Shown here piece after piece: positions 23,601 to 34,865 of a DNA stretch of 64,000 nt; position 1 is the first letter of the stretch, and the number at the start of each line of letters is the position of its first letter. Below the pieces are notes generated by a model. The model ran no database searches and had not been told where the DNA came from. It saw only the letters and a list, made by a program, of their open reading frames with translations. The position numbers and the translations under genes are program-made. The DNA is from Plutella xylostella (taxonomy: Eukaryota; Arthropoda; Insecta; Lepidoptera; Plutellidae): the NCBI RefSeq assembly GCF_932276165.1, contig NC_064009.1:7316001-7380000 (forward strand). Direction: 5' to 3'.

Positions 23601-23948
23601 CGGTCAGCATCATAAGTTGCTATACTCTTATGTATCTTGCGACTTGTTCAACTAACAAACCGTCAATGTTTGAATAGGCGGTTTGTAAGTTCTCTAAAAG
23701 GTATACTACTACCTACTTATGAAGATGACTACTCAGTTTTTAATCTTTATAATGTAATTAAAGTTGGCGAACACTTAAATCCTAGTGTCTAAATGTTAAA
23801 CTACTATTAGATCCATCAAAGTATCACACTTTGTATAATAACAAAAGGTACCTAGATCTGAAAACTTATTTTCTTAGGGTATAATTTTCTCACTTGCGAG
23901 TCACCTCTGACCCTTCGGGGATTACAGTCGTGAGCATATAGGTATGTA
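20626..23948. other. No gene recognised; Helitron scrap
   Basis: AT-rich. 20752-20800 is a degenerate 3' piece of the Helitron-like family (CCCAGAATTCCCACGGGAAA … GAAGCTAGT). No other repeat or frame was recognised. Confidence 0.4.
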
Positions 23949-24005
23949 CAGGATATTGCTGCACATGTAGGTTTCGGCTTAGTATACCCTTTTTGCAACA
24001 TCCTG
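23949..24005. mobile_element. 57-bp minimal mariner-like MITE
   Basis: CAGGATATTGC … CCCTTTTTGCAACATCCTG flanked by TA on both sides (23947-23948 and 24006-24007). It is an internally deleted form of the 187-bp MITE at 53420-53606, sharing GTAGGTTTCGGCTTAGTATA. Confidence 0.6.
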
Positions 24006-24006
24006 T

Positions 24007-25457
24007 ATATATGTATGTATAATTTTCTTCAGATTTTTTAATAGTTTGACTTGGATATTAATGTGTCTCTCCCTGACCTGTAAACCTATAGTTTCAATTA
24101 AGCATTTACCTACTTACGTTAGAAATAGAGTGGAGGGGAATGTTACGGAATGATTACATGAACTGTGTATTTACAGAACTGGGACGATGGATGTCGATGA
24201 CGTCAGGAAAAATCAATCGTTCAAGTAGTAGGAGATATTTGCAAAGCTCTAAATCGATATAACGTAACCTAACCTAACCACAACTCAAAACTTCCGACAA
24301 ATGAGTAAAAAATTCTCACGCGGCTTAATTGATTTTGATAAATTATGTCTAAACCGCATTTTGGCATCGTAGTCTAAGAATTTAGATTTATATACATAAT
24401 AGACATCCAGATAGTGTATGTTCACAGCTATCAGTATGCACCATGCTGCCGCTACAAGCTTCGTTATATCAACGTAGATAGACGTCACTATATCGCTATT
24501 CACCATAAACACAGCGTTGTGATCGGTGGAACGCACATTATACGAATTTATCGACGTTGATAACGAAAATCCGTGTAGCGGCCGCAGCACGGCCCGTATA
24601 ATTTTGACACTTGTCGATAAGTTGTTCGATAGGCGGTACACCGATTTTTGTATGCGTATAATTAATACTTTCACTCACCATCATTACCGACAGTGACAGA
24701 GGCGCTTATCAAGATCTCATTCAAATGCCGGTGAACAGCCTATTGAATAACCTATTCGGAAGAGCCAGAATTATTCAGGATCGCTAAACACTAATCTCTG
24801 AAGGCGTAATCAGAGGTGAGGTGCTGCGCCACTCACTTTTTGTAGTCAATTTATATCTGCTGTTAAGGTTTTATTTATTTATTCTTCATTGCACAATATA
24901 CAAAAGTAATTATGTACAATCAGGTGGACTTAATGCTAAAAGCATTTTCTACCAGTCAACCTGCAGGAGGTACGGGGAGTTAATTGTATGGGAGTGCAAA
25001 AAAAAAAAAACTTAAGACAATTTTAGCAAAGAAAACTAAATATGTACTACTTAAATATAATATCCTACAACAATTTATAGGTTGCCTGTAAGGGATCGCT
25101 CTTAGCGATAAGGCCGTCTATTGTTCATTGATCCTATTTTATAAGTTTTCTTCAATAAACATATATTCTATGCTATTCTATTCAATACTATACTAGTTAT
25201 AAGTAAAATCATTAAATGCACTTTATTGGTCAGTACTTAGGTAGTTTCCAAGAAGCGCTACTCTATGGAAAATACCTACATGGTATAATTTCTAACAATT
25301 AACTAGCCCCAGTAGTATAAAGAGGTACCGCCAGCATAAAATATTCTGACACTTTCGTGCAATACAAAAATAATATGCTCATTTATCAAAATATCGCGTT
25401 TTATTATTTCCATTTATATTAACAGTATAATAACAAGACAACAACCATATTAAAAAA
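24007..25457. other. No host gene; retroposon 3' tails
   Basis: 24864-24975 (minus strand) and 25079-25185 (plus strand) look like 3'UTR tails of non-LTR retroposons: conserved GATCGCT.TTAGCGATAAGG-type hairpin text in one, TTGTGCAATGAAGAATAAATA-type ending in the other. A 129-codon frame at 24285-24674 (minus) starts only with GTG after a TGA and resembles nothing I recognise. Confidence 0.45.
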
Positions 25458-26013
25458 CCGGCCAAGTGCGAGTCGGGCTCGCGCACAAAGGGTTCCGTAG
25501 CAGCAAATATAATATTACAGTTAAATCAACCTATCTCAAAAACTATAAGAGATACTTTGATCAAACCAAAAATCGTTGAAAGAGTTAATTAGCATGCATC
25601 ACCTCTATTTTTTTTAGAATTTTATACCCCGTAGTTATAAAAATAGAGGGGGGGGGGACATACTTTTTACGACTTTGAGAGCTGATATCTCAAAAACCGT
25701 TCACTTTAAGAAAAATGTTTTTTAGAAAACTTTATATCATTTTAAAAGACCTTTCCATTGATACCCCACACGGGTATGTACATCGAAAAAAAAAATTTCA
25801 TCCCTCAGTTACATGTATGGGGGGCCCCACCCCCAATTCTTTTTTTTACTATTTAGTGTCATATTTTTGTAGCGGTTCATACAACACATATTCCCATCAA
25901 ATTTCATCACTGTAGTACTTATAGTTTCCGAGTAAATCGGCTGTGACAGACGGACAGACGGACATGACGAAACTATAAGGGTTCCGTTTTTGCCATTTTG
26001 GCTACGGAACCCT
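25458..26013 (+). repeat. Dispersed ~560-bp repeat, copy 2 of 3
   Basis: Nearly identical to 20070-20620, with 22 extra bases just after the first GGGTTCCGTAG and a shorter (GACAGACG)n tract. Confidence 0.75.
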
Positions 26014-26542
26014 AAAAAGGAAGCTTTTCTTTTGTAACAAAATATCAAATCGCTCGCCATTTTTCAGAAGCCTGTGGTTTTTAACATGAGAATAATTTCA
26101 GGAGTAGCCGGGCTCTTTTAGGGAAATTTGTTGGAACTGTTTTATACGTAAATTATGTAGGTTTAGTTATGTGCTGTTTTTTATAGTAAGTACATAATGT
26201 TTTTCCGGATTATAATAACATATGAAATATCCAAAATCACTAGTTAAATAAATTACATAAATCGTATTGCATACAAATAGTAAGTAAGCTTTTAAAAAAG
26301 TACATAAAAAATGGTATACACGTAGATATTTCCGAGTTATTTTTTATATATTTTTTTAAGTTTTTATCTAAATAATTTGTATTACACCCATACCTATAGT
26401 TAGAAGGTCAATTATTTTGTATGATACCATGCCAGTTTATTTAAGTACCTATTTCAGTTTTTCTAAATCTCTTCTCAACGTAAGTACTAAACTATCCCAT
26501 AAAGTTTATAACTTATAAAAGTCAAAACAACATGTGACTTAC

Positions 26543-26728
26543 CGTAGACCGTCTCCTCTTCCAACTTTGAAAACTCAACACCACTTATTTATATCAACGG
26601 TATCCAAAAGAAAAAATATAATTCTTAATTTGAATTTTCACTTTCCCGAACGAGTTTTCGTTGCGCAGCTCGCGACTAGTCGTGCGAGCGCAGCACCGCC
26701 GACCACCAGACTGCTACACCGAGACACT
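26543..26728 (-). promoter_or_regulatory. Candidate promoter and non-coding first exon of the NPF receptor gene
   Basis: On the minus strand an arthropod initiator, TCAGT (A at 26728), opens a CpG-rich stretch. The stretch contains no ATG and ends at a consensus donor, CTACG|GTAAGTCAC (exon end 26543). The receptor exon 17 kb downstream starts with a clean acceptor and needs such a first exon. This link is inference: another unseen gene could own this exon, and other donors exist, such as GTGAGTG at about 24675. Confidence 0.35.
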
Positions 26729-28200
26729 GATACCCACCCACAATGTTACAACACAACTTACTAACTGACTCTTTACCCTACAGAACAAGGCCCATTTTAC
26801 CACCAACGAGTCACAAACATAACTTGGCAGTACCTTTATCACGGCGGACGTCGCAGAAATTTTCTCGATTGATTACAAATAAATTGAGATGTGTTGTGGA
26901 CCGTTTCTGGACGCTACTTAAAACTCGCGTAATTCTTTGATTAAAAAACTTTTTTCGGTATCGAATTCGGCCGTCGTAACGAGACTTGTTTGCGTAAAGT
27001 TTAGATTTGTATTAATTAATACTGGAAGTTGTTAATTTGTTCACGTTTAAGTATTTATTAATTAATAAGTATCTTGTTTCATTTCGTCCAATAAGGCGCT
27101 ATTAGGATTAAGAAGTTAAGAGATACGGCTTCTTTGATGTCGTCGCCTGTAATACTAAATTTATAGTTTAAGTACATTCTTATAGTGTTAGATTTGGTTT
27201 AGATTTAAACGCATAACTTAATCATTATTGTACATATTATATGTAATTATTAATATATTATCACTTACCTAATTTTTATACCAATAATACAGATTTTGCA
27301 ACACATTTTATAACCCTTATGCAAACTGTTAATCTATTGACGATTTAATATTTTGTTTATTGTAAGACTATGAATAAGTGGTTACGTAAGCCCTAAAATA
27401 TCTTGTATTGTAAATAAGCCCTAAGAAACCAAATGAGTAAATTGTTGAATTAAAGGTAACTCTAGCCTTATTGGCCTAACTGTGTCACCTGGGTAGGTAC
27501 CGCTTGGCCGCATCGCTACAGACAGTTTGTGAACCCTGCATTAAACAATTTAATATCGCCGTTACAGGTGGATTAAAGGGTTGCTTTGTGTACAGATTTA
27601 TGGTTCAGAAATGAAAATAAATTTGCTTGCAATATATTTGTAGGTAATGAATTTTTGTTATTAAAGATTAGGTATGGGTGAAATTTACATAAGTATACAT
27701 AGAATTTGTAGGATCAATACCTATTATTTGTCGTAGTTAACACACGTGTACATACCAAACCATACATAAAATTATTGTATATATACCTATTATTGTATAC
27801 AAAAAGTAGATGCATCACATGTAAGTATAAAAAATACGGAAAATTAAAGAGCAATTTCTTACAGACGAGTTAGAGGCTTTAGTCTTTTACCTACATCGTA
27901 CTTTCATACAAATTTTTAGCATACTGAAGTTTTTAAATGAAATCGTTACAATCATACCTACTTCTATAAAAATCTTTCATCTTTGCAATCATTATAATAT
28001 CAGTATGCCATCGCGTGCACAATTTACTCCCAGCCGATAACCTCTCGTGAAGAGAAATAAACAAACAAATACAGCTTATCTGTACACTATCTGCACCTAA
28101 CGACTCAAGTGATAATCCGACGACGTGTGAATTGTGAAACCACGGCTAGGACGATTCCACGTCCCGTGTTTACAGCGATTACGTCAAAAATATCTAAAGA
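26729..28200. other. No gene recognised
   Basis: AT-rich; upstream of the candidate first exon on the minus strand, so possibly promoter-proximal. No repeat identified. Confidence 0.35.
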
Positions 28201-28207
28201 CGGCCGC

Positions 28208-28590
28208 CATTACTCGTTTTAAGGTGAGCGTCCACATATACGTATGGCACCAAACGAATTTTCTTAGGCCCGGGTCTCCTATTTACGCCGTAGGTCGCGT
28301 CCAGCGTCACGCCGTAGGTCGCGTCACGATGCTCACTTAAGAAATGTACTGATGCGGTCTCCCTCACACGCCGACGTTGGCGCGTAGACGCCGTAGCACG
28401 TTGATCGAAACGTTAACGTCAAAGTCGGACGCCGCATATAGCATAAAATAGGAGACCCAGGCCTTAAATGTATGGAGAAATGGCGTCGGTGATGCCGATG
28501 TATTGGACGCACTTGTGTGAATTTCTACACAAATAATACTGAATGTGATGCGGCCGTTGCGTACGATGCCGAAAGGTGGACGCTTACTTT
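28208..28590. repeat. Dispersed repeat with weak terminal inverted repeat, also at ~31466-31592
   Basis: The block TTGTGTGAATTTCTACACAA … GATGCGGCCGTTGCGTACGATGCC … AAAGGTGGACG is repeated at 31530-31592 with about 90% identity. The outer text AAGGTGAGCGTCCAC (28212) is a rough complement of GTGGACGCTTAC at 28576, suggesting a degenerate MITE. The boundaries are approximate. Confidence 0.4.
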
Positions 28591-28699
28591 TAGTCTTACT
28601 TTGCAGTGTGTGATTTTGCGACACGACACGCGCACTGATAGCCGGAAAGCCACACATTGTGTCTCGAGTCTCGAGATGAAAAGCCAAATCAAGCTCTGA

Positions 28700-30200
28700 G
28701 ACAAAAGAGGTGTGTTGTATTACAACTATTATTTTGTATTATGTAAAATAGAGGGTTGCTGGCCCCTCAAGTTGTTTTATTCTGATAAGATTATCTATGT
28801 CATTAAAATGGGCGTTTTCGCACTAAAACATAACAAGTACCAACTCGATTACTACACGATAACGTTTATAACGACCGATAATTCATTACGTAATTATGTC
28901 ACACGTCAACGTTTATTTTGTAACCTAGTCGTTATCGTACAGTGTCCAAATCACACTACACTAATAAACAACACCAGTACAAATCTGTCATTAAAGTACC
29001 TAATTGCAAAAATCGGTATTACCGTGACTGACGGGCCTACCTCTACGATGGACCATACGGGTTATTACGGACGGTGCCGGCTCGTCGGTACGTATTTCCA
29101 CGGCCCGTCGGGAGCCAGCTTTATGACAACATTCATCTGCATAATTATATTTTATCGCAACGACTGTAACACGCTTTTCACATTATGACGACGTTGTGCT
29201 GAGACATTTGTGATAATAGTTTTCAATGCGAGTAGGATAGTAGAAGACACACAAGAAGATCCCCTGAAGCCAATACAAAAGCAACTCTATCAACTACAGA
29301 TTATGAACTATGGGTATTGCTTACAGAGTACCTACATACTCTACTCAAAGTATAGTATGTGTTATTTTGGCGTGTTTTTTCGAGTAATAATGTAAACATT
29401 TAAATTAAGTTGGTACTTAGGCACTTATACTTACTTATCTAATTTATTATAATATTTAGTATTTATGAGTGATCGGATATTTCATGTTTATAGCTCGACT
29501 ATCAAAACAGTCGGTTAAAGTGGTTTGAAAATTAATCTCAGAAACCCGAGTTATTTTGCATCGTGGCTAGTCGGTGACCTACTTATTTCTCTAATACGAA
29601 AGATTGCGTAAATCTTCTTGACGGCCCCGAAAAATGGGATTATGTGATTAGTTATTACGTATAAGTATGTTTAGTTTTTGAGAAATACTTAAGTAAGTAT
29701 AAGATTTTCTTACTGTAAGATAGAAATAATATGCACTAATATGAAATGGCAGATTGACTATTTAGCCCTTCTGGAACATAGGTAACCAATCACTCTCAAA
29801 ATCCTGGCAGAGAATGCTACACTAGCATTTAATTCGCCTATGTACAAATTTATTTTATATTTACACGTTGAAAGCACCTTTTTTCAACCAAAAAGTATTT
29901 TCAACTGGAGTACAATATTAAATTCCTTCACTTGCACCTTTAGTTCGTTTTGTCGTGGACTGTCGTTGTTTGTGGAGTGAAGTTTATTAAAATGTTGGTA
30001 CCAGAAATGGGGCGGGGGTCACTTGGACTTTAATCTTTCCTAATACATATGTAGGTATTAAGAGTTAAAATGTACAGCAAGAATTGACCCCTATAGAAGG
30101 GACAGTGCTACCTGAAAGACGGTAAGCTTTCTTTTGCCCGTGACGTACACAATAATTGTTATTATAGAAAATTACTAAAAATTAAAATTTACAGAATAAT
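28700..30200. other. No gene recognised
   Basis: An open frame of 158 codons at 28712-29188 has no ATG near its start that fits a known product and no recognisable motif; probably chance. Confidence 0.35.
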
Positions 30201-30211
30201 ATTTGGTGAGC

Positions 30212-30594
30212 GTCCGTAGTCGAGCGGGCCTCAGTGATCGTAACTGATCGCTGAGGTTAAGCAACAACTGACACGGTCAGCCATTGGATGGGTGACCAAT
30301 TTCAAGTGGTGCTTTTCTGGACGCTTCCGTGCTTCGGACGGCACGTTAAGCCGTGGGTCCCGGTTGCTGCTTCGGCAGCAGTCGTTAAGCCTAGTCAGAG
30401 GCCTTCGGGCGGCTTGAAAACATCTGACAGTCGGGTTGCCCACTTACCCGACAACTCTCTCAGCACAAGCTTGCTTGTGTTGGGGTCCACCAACCCGCAC
30501 TTGGCCAGCGTGGTGGACTAGGCCTAAACCCTTCCTTCATTGGAAGGAGACCCGTGCCCCAGCAGTGGGGACGTAATGGGTCGTGATGATGATG
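30212..30594 (+). mobile_element. 5S-rRNA-headed SINE with perfect target duplication
   Basis: The head (about 30215-30302) contains CTGAGGTTAAGCAAC and GGATGGGTGACC, matching the internal promoter half of eukaryotic 5S rRNA (…GAAGTTAAGC…TTGGATGGGTGACC). A ~200-bp body follows, then a LINE-like tail, GCCCCAGCAGTGGGGACGTAATGGGT, and a GAT repeat. An 11-bp duplication, ATTTGGTGAGC, flanks it at 30201-30211 and 30595-30605. It is a SINE3-type retroposon rather than a 5S gene, because the rRNA homology is partial and diverged. Confidence 0.8.
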
Positions 30595-30605
30595 ATTTGG
30601 TGAGC

Positions 30606-32004
30606 TTATTAATGCTAATTCCCTTCATAGTAAAAACATTAGCACCAACAGATGTTAGGTGATTGGTGACCATAAAAAACCACCTGTTGTCCAAAGCTTC
30701 AGGCTAGGAAACTTTCAGCGAGCTTATTTCACACGGTAAGTGAAGTAAGGAGTGATCAATTTGTTCTAGTGTCGGCGCTAAAAGATAGATGGCGCTGATT
30801 TACATTTCACAAGTTTCCATTTCCACCACTACGAGGGAAAATAAAATGGTATGCAAATTCACCACTTTCCGGGAACCTTTTACAAAGGATATTTATACGT
30901 TTGATACAGCTTTTCTCAACCGGGGTCTGCTTTATATTCTATCTAACCTAACTATGTTTTGTGTTGAAAGTGCTTAGAATATTTTATCTACTTACATAAA
31001 CGAAATAATACGCTTTTAAAAAGGGTAGTATAAAAGTTTGTGCTGCGAAAAATCTATCTACGGCTACGTTTAAAAACCTAAACCTATTTTTAAAAGTAAA
31101 CCACGAAGTGGTGTTCGCTTTCCTGCAATACCTAAAGCTGAAAAACTGCGCTCGTAAGAGATAAAGTCTGAATCTACGTCGATAACATACCCGTGTAGCG
31201 GCCGCAGACTCTTATAAAACTATGAAATATTTCCTCACAAAGCCTGGGCCTTTGATCTTTGCAGTTAGTGAAACGGAGTATTGGTCGCACCAGGTGAATT
31301 GTTTTTTTCTACCAATATCGCAGACCGCTTGCGAATGTCAGACTTTTAATTAAAACAGTGGGCCTAGGCCGGCTATCGTGCGAGAGGCATATTAGAATCG
31401 CCGTCTATACAAACATGCAGGACAAAAGAAAGCGTGATAAGTTCCGTTAGTGGAAAATAAAATATTGATGTCATAAATGTATTGAGAAACGACGTCGGTA
31501 ATATCTATGAAGTGGACGCACTTGTGTGAATCTCTACACAAAGAATACTGAATACGATGCGTCCGTTGCGTACGATGCCAAAAGGTGGACGAATACCTTT
31601 ATACATCACCCACCAATCAATTCACATGCAGTTTTTAACGCTACTCACATGTTAAGTGACGTTTCTCAACGTAGATAAAGAAGCGGTGCAGCGGTAACAA
31701 CTGGTATTAATAATAATTTACTATGTCTATCTGTGTAATCAGTATGATAATTATATACACATTCTATTAAAATTATATTCTTTAATACATTTTTTATACA
31801 TTTATTAGAATAAGAATGCTAATTGCTTGTTATCTTAAAATCTCACTACCTACGAGTGTAATCCTCTTACCTTATTTTAATTTCAGCTAAGCTATTAAAC
31901 CTTTGCTATCGTATAACAAAGAGGCAAGTGTTTTCATACGCCATTCGGATTAGACAGGTAGGCACCTTCTTATTTAATTTGTAAAAATATATATATCTGT
32001 TAAC
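30606..32004. other. No host gene recognised
   Basis: Contains the second copy of the dispersed repeat (about 31466-31592). A short shared motif, CCCGTGTAGCGGCCGCAG, near 31192 also occurs in a similar form near 24570. Otherwise nothing is recognised. Confidence 0.4.
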
Positions 32005-32012
32005 ACATTTAG

Positions 32013-32176
32013 TGTCGGCAAACGGCTTGTAGGTCGCCCCCCAACCCGTTGGTCTGATGATCTGCGGAAGGTAGCGGGAAGCCGCTGGATGCAGATGGCG
32101 GGTGACCGTTTGGGGTGGCGATCGTTAGGAGAGGCCTATGTCCAACAGTGGACAACAGAAGGCTGAGAGAGAGAAT
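32013..32176 (+). pseudogene. 5'-truncated LINE insertion (ORF2 C-terminus)
   Basis: Plus-strand frame reads KRLVGRPPTRWSDDLRKVAG, then SRWMQMAGDRLGWRSLGEAY and VQQWTTEG before a stop, the characteristic last ~50 residues of a non-LTR retrotransposon ORF2. It is followed by a GAGAGAGA tail. An 8-bp duplication, ACATTTAG, flanks it at 32005-32012 and 32177-32184. Only 164 bp remain: a typical dead-on-arrival 5' truncation. Confidence 0.75.
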
Positions 32177-32186
32177 ACATTTAGCT

Positions 32187-32285
32187 GTCTTGCACAAAAA
32201 AGTTAAATAAAATTAAATAGTTTGTCTCTTGCGCTGACAGTATAATGTCATAGATTTAATTTTGATTAACTTTGTTGTGCAAGAC
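32187..32285. mobile_element. Palindromic MITE with GTCTTGCACAA ends
   Basis: The left end, GTCTTGCACAAAAAAGTTAA, and the right end, TTAACTTTGTTGTGCAAGAC, are complementary, and the pairing extends ~33 bp through TAAAATTAAAT. A solo arm of the same repeat sits at 91-131. The SINE that follows has duplicated the right arm as its target site. Confidence 0.6.
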
Positions 32286-32550
32286 GGCCGAATGGCGTAG
32301 TGGTTAGTGACCCTGACTACTGATCCGATGGTCCCGGGTTCGATTCCCGGCTGGGGCAGATATTTGTTTAAACACAGATATTTGTTCTCGGGTCTTGGAT
32401 GTGCCCGTTAAATGGCAATAGGCCCGCCCCCTATTACATTGGGACTAACATAACACTCTGGCGAAAAGTGGGTGCAGCAATGCACCTCTGCCTACCCCGC
32501 AAGGGAGTACATTAGTACAAGGCGTGAGTGCGTGTTTTTTTTTTTTTTTT
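32286..32550 (+). mobile_element. tRNA-headed SINE (type 1), complete
   Basis: The tRNA-like head has an A-box-like TGGCGTAGTGG and a perfect B box, GGTTCGATTCC (32337-32347). The body runs through GGCAGATATTTG and CTCGGGTCTTGG to CACCTCTGCCTACCCCGCAAGGG and ends in a run of about 19 T. A 15-bp target duplication, TTTGTTGTGCAAGAC, flanks it at 32271-32285 and 32551-32565. The T-run at the 3' end, instead of an A tail, is unusual for a SINE. Fragments of its tail recur near 6490, 23895 and 49475. Confidence 0.8.
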
Positions 32551-32958
32551 TTTGTTGTGCAAGACACCCTTACTCTACGCTGAATTGGAGTGACAGTAAG
32601 AAATTTCAGCAGAGAACCTGCAATAATTCTTGCAATTTTTTTATTAAGTATAATTAAGTAGGTACCTCATGTTGTACTAGGTATTATAATGTGGCAAGTT
32701 ACTTGGCGACCCTCCTTGCGGGGTGAAAGAAGTGGCGGGGGCGAGGTAGCACGACATGCTACACACGTAGAAAAGTCTGCCCGGATTAATCTCGAGATAG
32801 CTTGTAACTATTTCTGACGTAAGTAAAATTTTATTCTATGAGTGTTCCCGTAAATGTCATATTTAGCTTAAAATTTATAGTTTGACAGCATTAAAATTTG
32901 GATGTTTACCTTCAGAATATCTACCAATTTGAATTTATTTATGTAAAAGTGTTTTATT

Positions 32959-33470
32959 TTATAAATCAATTTCCATGTCACTTTCATGTTCACTCTCTGT
33001 TTGAACTTGTTCATCGTCGTCGTCATCCTCATCTTCATCATCGTTTTCATTAACTTCAATTATAAATCTAAGACAAAAACCAAAAAACATTGTATCTACT
33101 TTGAAGTATAAAGTACTAGAGTACGCCAGTCATATTAGTTCAGTGTACACCTATAATATTTTATGTTTAATTTACATTAAATTATAAATAAACAATAACA
33201 TACATCGTCAAATACTCTATCAGATTTATAATATTCGTCTTAATTTTTTATGACATGTTCGTCACAATTTCTCCACTTTTCAGGCGAATAATTAGAGAAA
33301 AGCAACTCTAAGTCTTTTATCTCTTTATCTAAGTTAGAGTCAATCGACGTTCTTGCGAGCTCGCCTTTCACGTACCGCCACACAAGTTCAATAGGATTTA
33401 ATTCCGGGTGGTATGGGGGTAGGCGAAGCACGATATGACCATTTTTTTTCAAAATTTCACCAATTTTTTA
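32959..33470 (-). pseudogene. Dead, spliced DDE transposase, C-terminal part (copy 2)
   Basis: The minus-strand frame from about 33452 reads HIVLRLPPYHPELNPIELVW, the DDE_3 block with the catalytic Glu, then YVKGELARTSID and LELLFSNYSPEKWRNC, and stops at TAA (33240). That stop is shared with copy 1. After the stop DEYYKSDRVFDD continues, but ~10 bases at the exon end, including VLDR, are deleted, so the second exon (33067-32959, acidic tail ending SDMEIDL) is out of frame. There is no ATG at the apparent start (TTG only), and the first two thirds of the enzyme are missing. The acidic exon is intact here, unlike in copy 1. Confidence 0.7.
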
Positions 33471-33890
33471 ATTTTTCTCTGTGTTTTGCTCATTAATTAC
33501 TTTAATTAAATCACATAAATTTTGGTTGCTTTCCTAGTTACAAGAACTGACAACTGACGCACTGTCATATGGACTCTTCGTCTTTGTTGTTTACTTTTTC
33601 GTATCTGACTGCGCAGTATCAACCTTTAGCCGCGTAGCATGCATGACTGATCCGGTACGCTGTTCTACAAGAAGACTATATTGAGACATTATACCTACGA
33701 TTTGTTGTTTTTCAACGTTATTTTGTTGACGAATTATAGATACCTAATAATAATATAACGATAATATTAAAAAGGCCTCAACACTCATCCTAAGACTAAT
33801 GGTCTCAGGATCAATGATCTCATGTGGGTCGCACTCAAATTATGACAGACTATATAAGACATGTGGCCGCCTCGGCTGCGCGGCCGAGAC

Positions 33891-34865
33891 TAGCGATGCG
33901 CGATTATAAATGATACTACATTAATTATTCGATTATTACAATCATTCGATTATTCGATTATCATTTTAGAGTATTACTAATCATTTACCACTACTTTTGT
34001 ATCGCTACTTATTCGTCGCTACTTTTTCATTTACTATTTATTCATCGCTACTTTTGCATTTACTAATCATTTACCACTACTTTTGTATCGCTACTTATTC
34101 GTCGCTACTTTTTCAGATTATCAAATTATTTCTTACGTTTTAGTGGTTTTTTGAAGTCGGTTTTTAATTTTTTTTAATTATTTACATGTAACATCATTGA
34201 TTCAGTATACTGTGCCAAATTATGGTAGGAAAGTTGTTTTTAGGAATAGATGAATGAACTAACTAAGTACTTACCGGTATAAACCCTGCTTATTTTGACA
34301 TTTTGTAAATAGTCCGATTAAAAAAACTAAATCAATTGAAACTACCTATTAATTTTATTTTATTATATTATAAGTAGGTACTTACATAGGTATATTATAT
34401 TTATAAAGAAAAAAACTAGGTAATTAATATATAATATAACACTGCTAAAAACATCCCTTAGGTACCTAGGTACTTTCACAGATTTATAATGGTTTAAAAA
34501 CCAAACTAGTTGTTATTCGATATTCCCACCCCTAGTAGTGTCCGTTAGACACCCCGTCTTAGCGGCGCCCTGGTAGATGGCGCCATAGCTGACCGTCGCC
34601 GGCGCGTCTGTGTTCAACTCGCCGCGCCCGCGCCCCTTTCATACGTCTTACTCATCATTACATTGTTGCAAATAATCGAATCGGTCATCCACCGCTACTT
34701 TTGCATTTACGAATACAAGTAGCGGTCAAGTTAGAATCGATAATCGAAGTAGTGGTGCTTATTCGATTATTGCAATAAGTATATCGCTACTTTGATATTC
34801 GATTATGGAGAGTAGCGGTAGTGGTGTATTCGATTATTGATATAAGTGATAATCGCGCATCGCTA
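33891..34865. mobile_element. hAT-like non-autonomous element nested in the Tc1/mariner-like element
   Basis: Termini TAGCGATGCGCGATTAT and ATAATCGCGCATCGCTA are perfect 17-bp inverted repeats. They are flanked by a perfect 8-bp duplication, GCCGAGAC, at 33883-33890 and 34866-34873, the size made by hAT transposases. No transposase is encoded. Motifs of the type CGCTACTTTT occur many times near both ends, direct on the left and inverted on the right, including an 86-bp tandem unit starting at 33975 and 34061. A GC-rich patch lies at about 34560-34640. Confidence 0.85.

Noticed and set aside
24285..24674. 129-codon minus-strand frame
   Set aside because: It has only a GTG start directly after TGA, no recognisable domain, and shares a repeat motif with 31192.
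28712..29188. 158-codon plus-strand frame
   Set aside because: No recognisable domain, and no splice or promoter signal to support it.
30215..30302. 5S rRNA gene
   Set aside because: Only part of the molecule matches, with many changes, and the locus has a LINE-like tail and an 11-bp target duplication.
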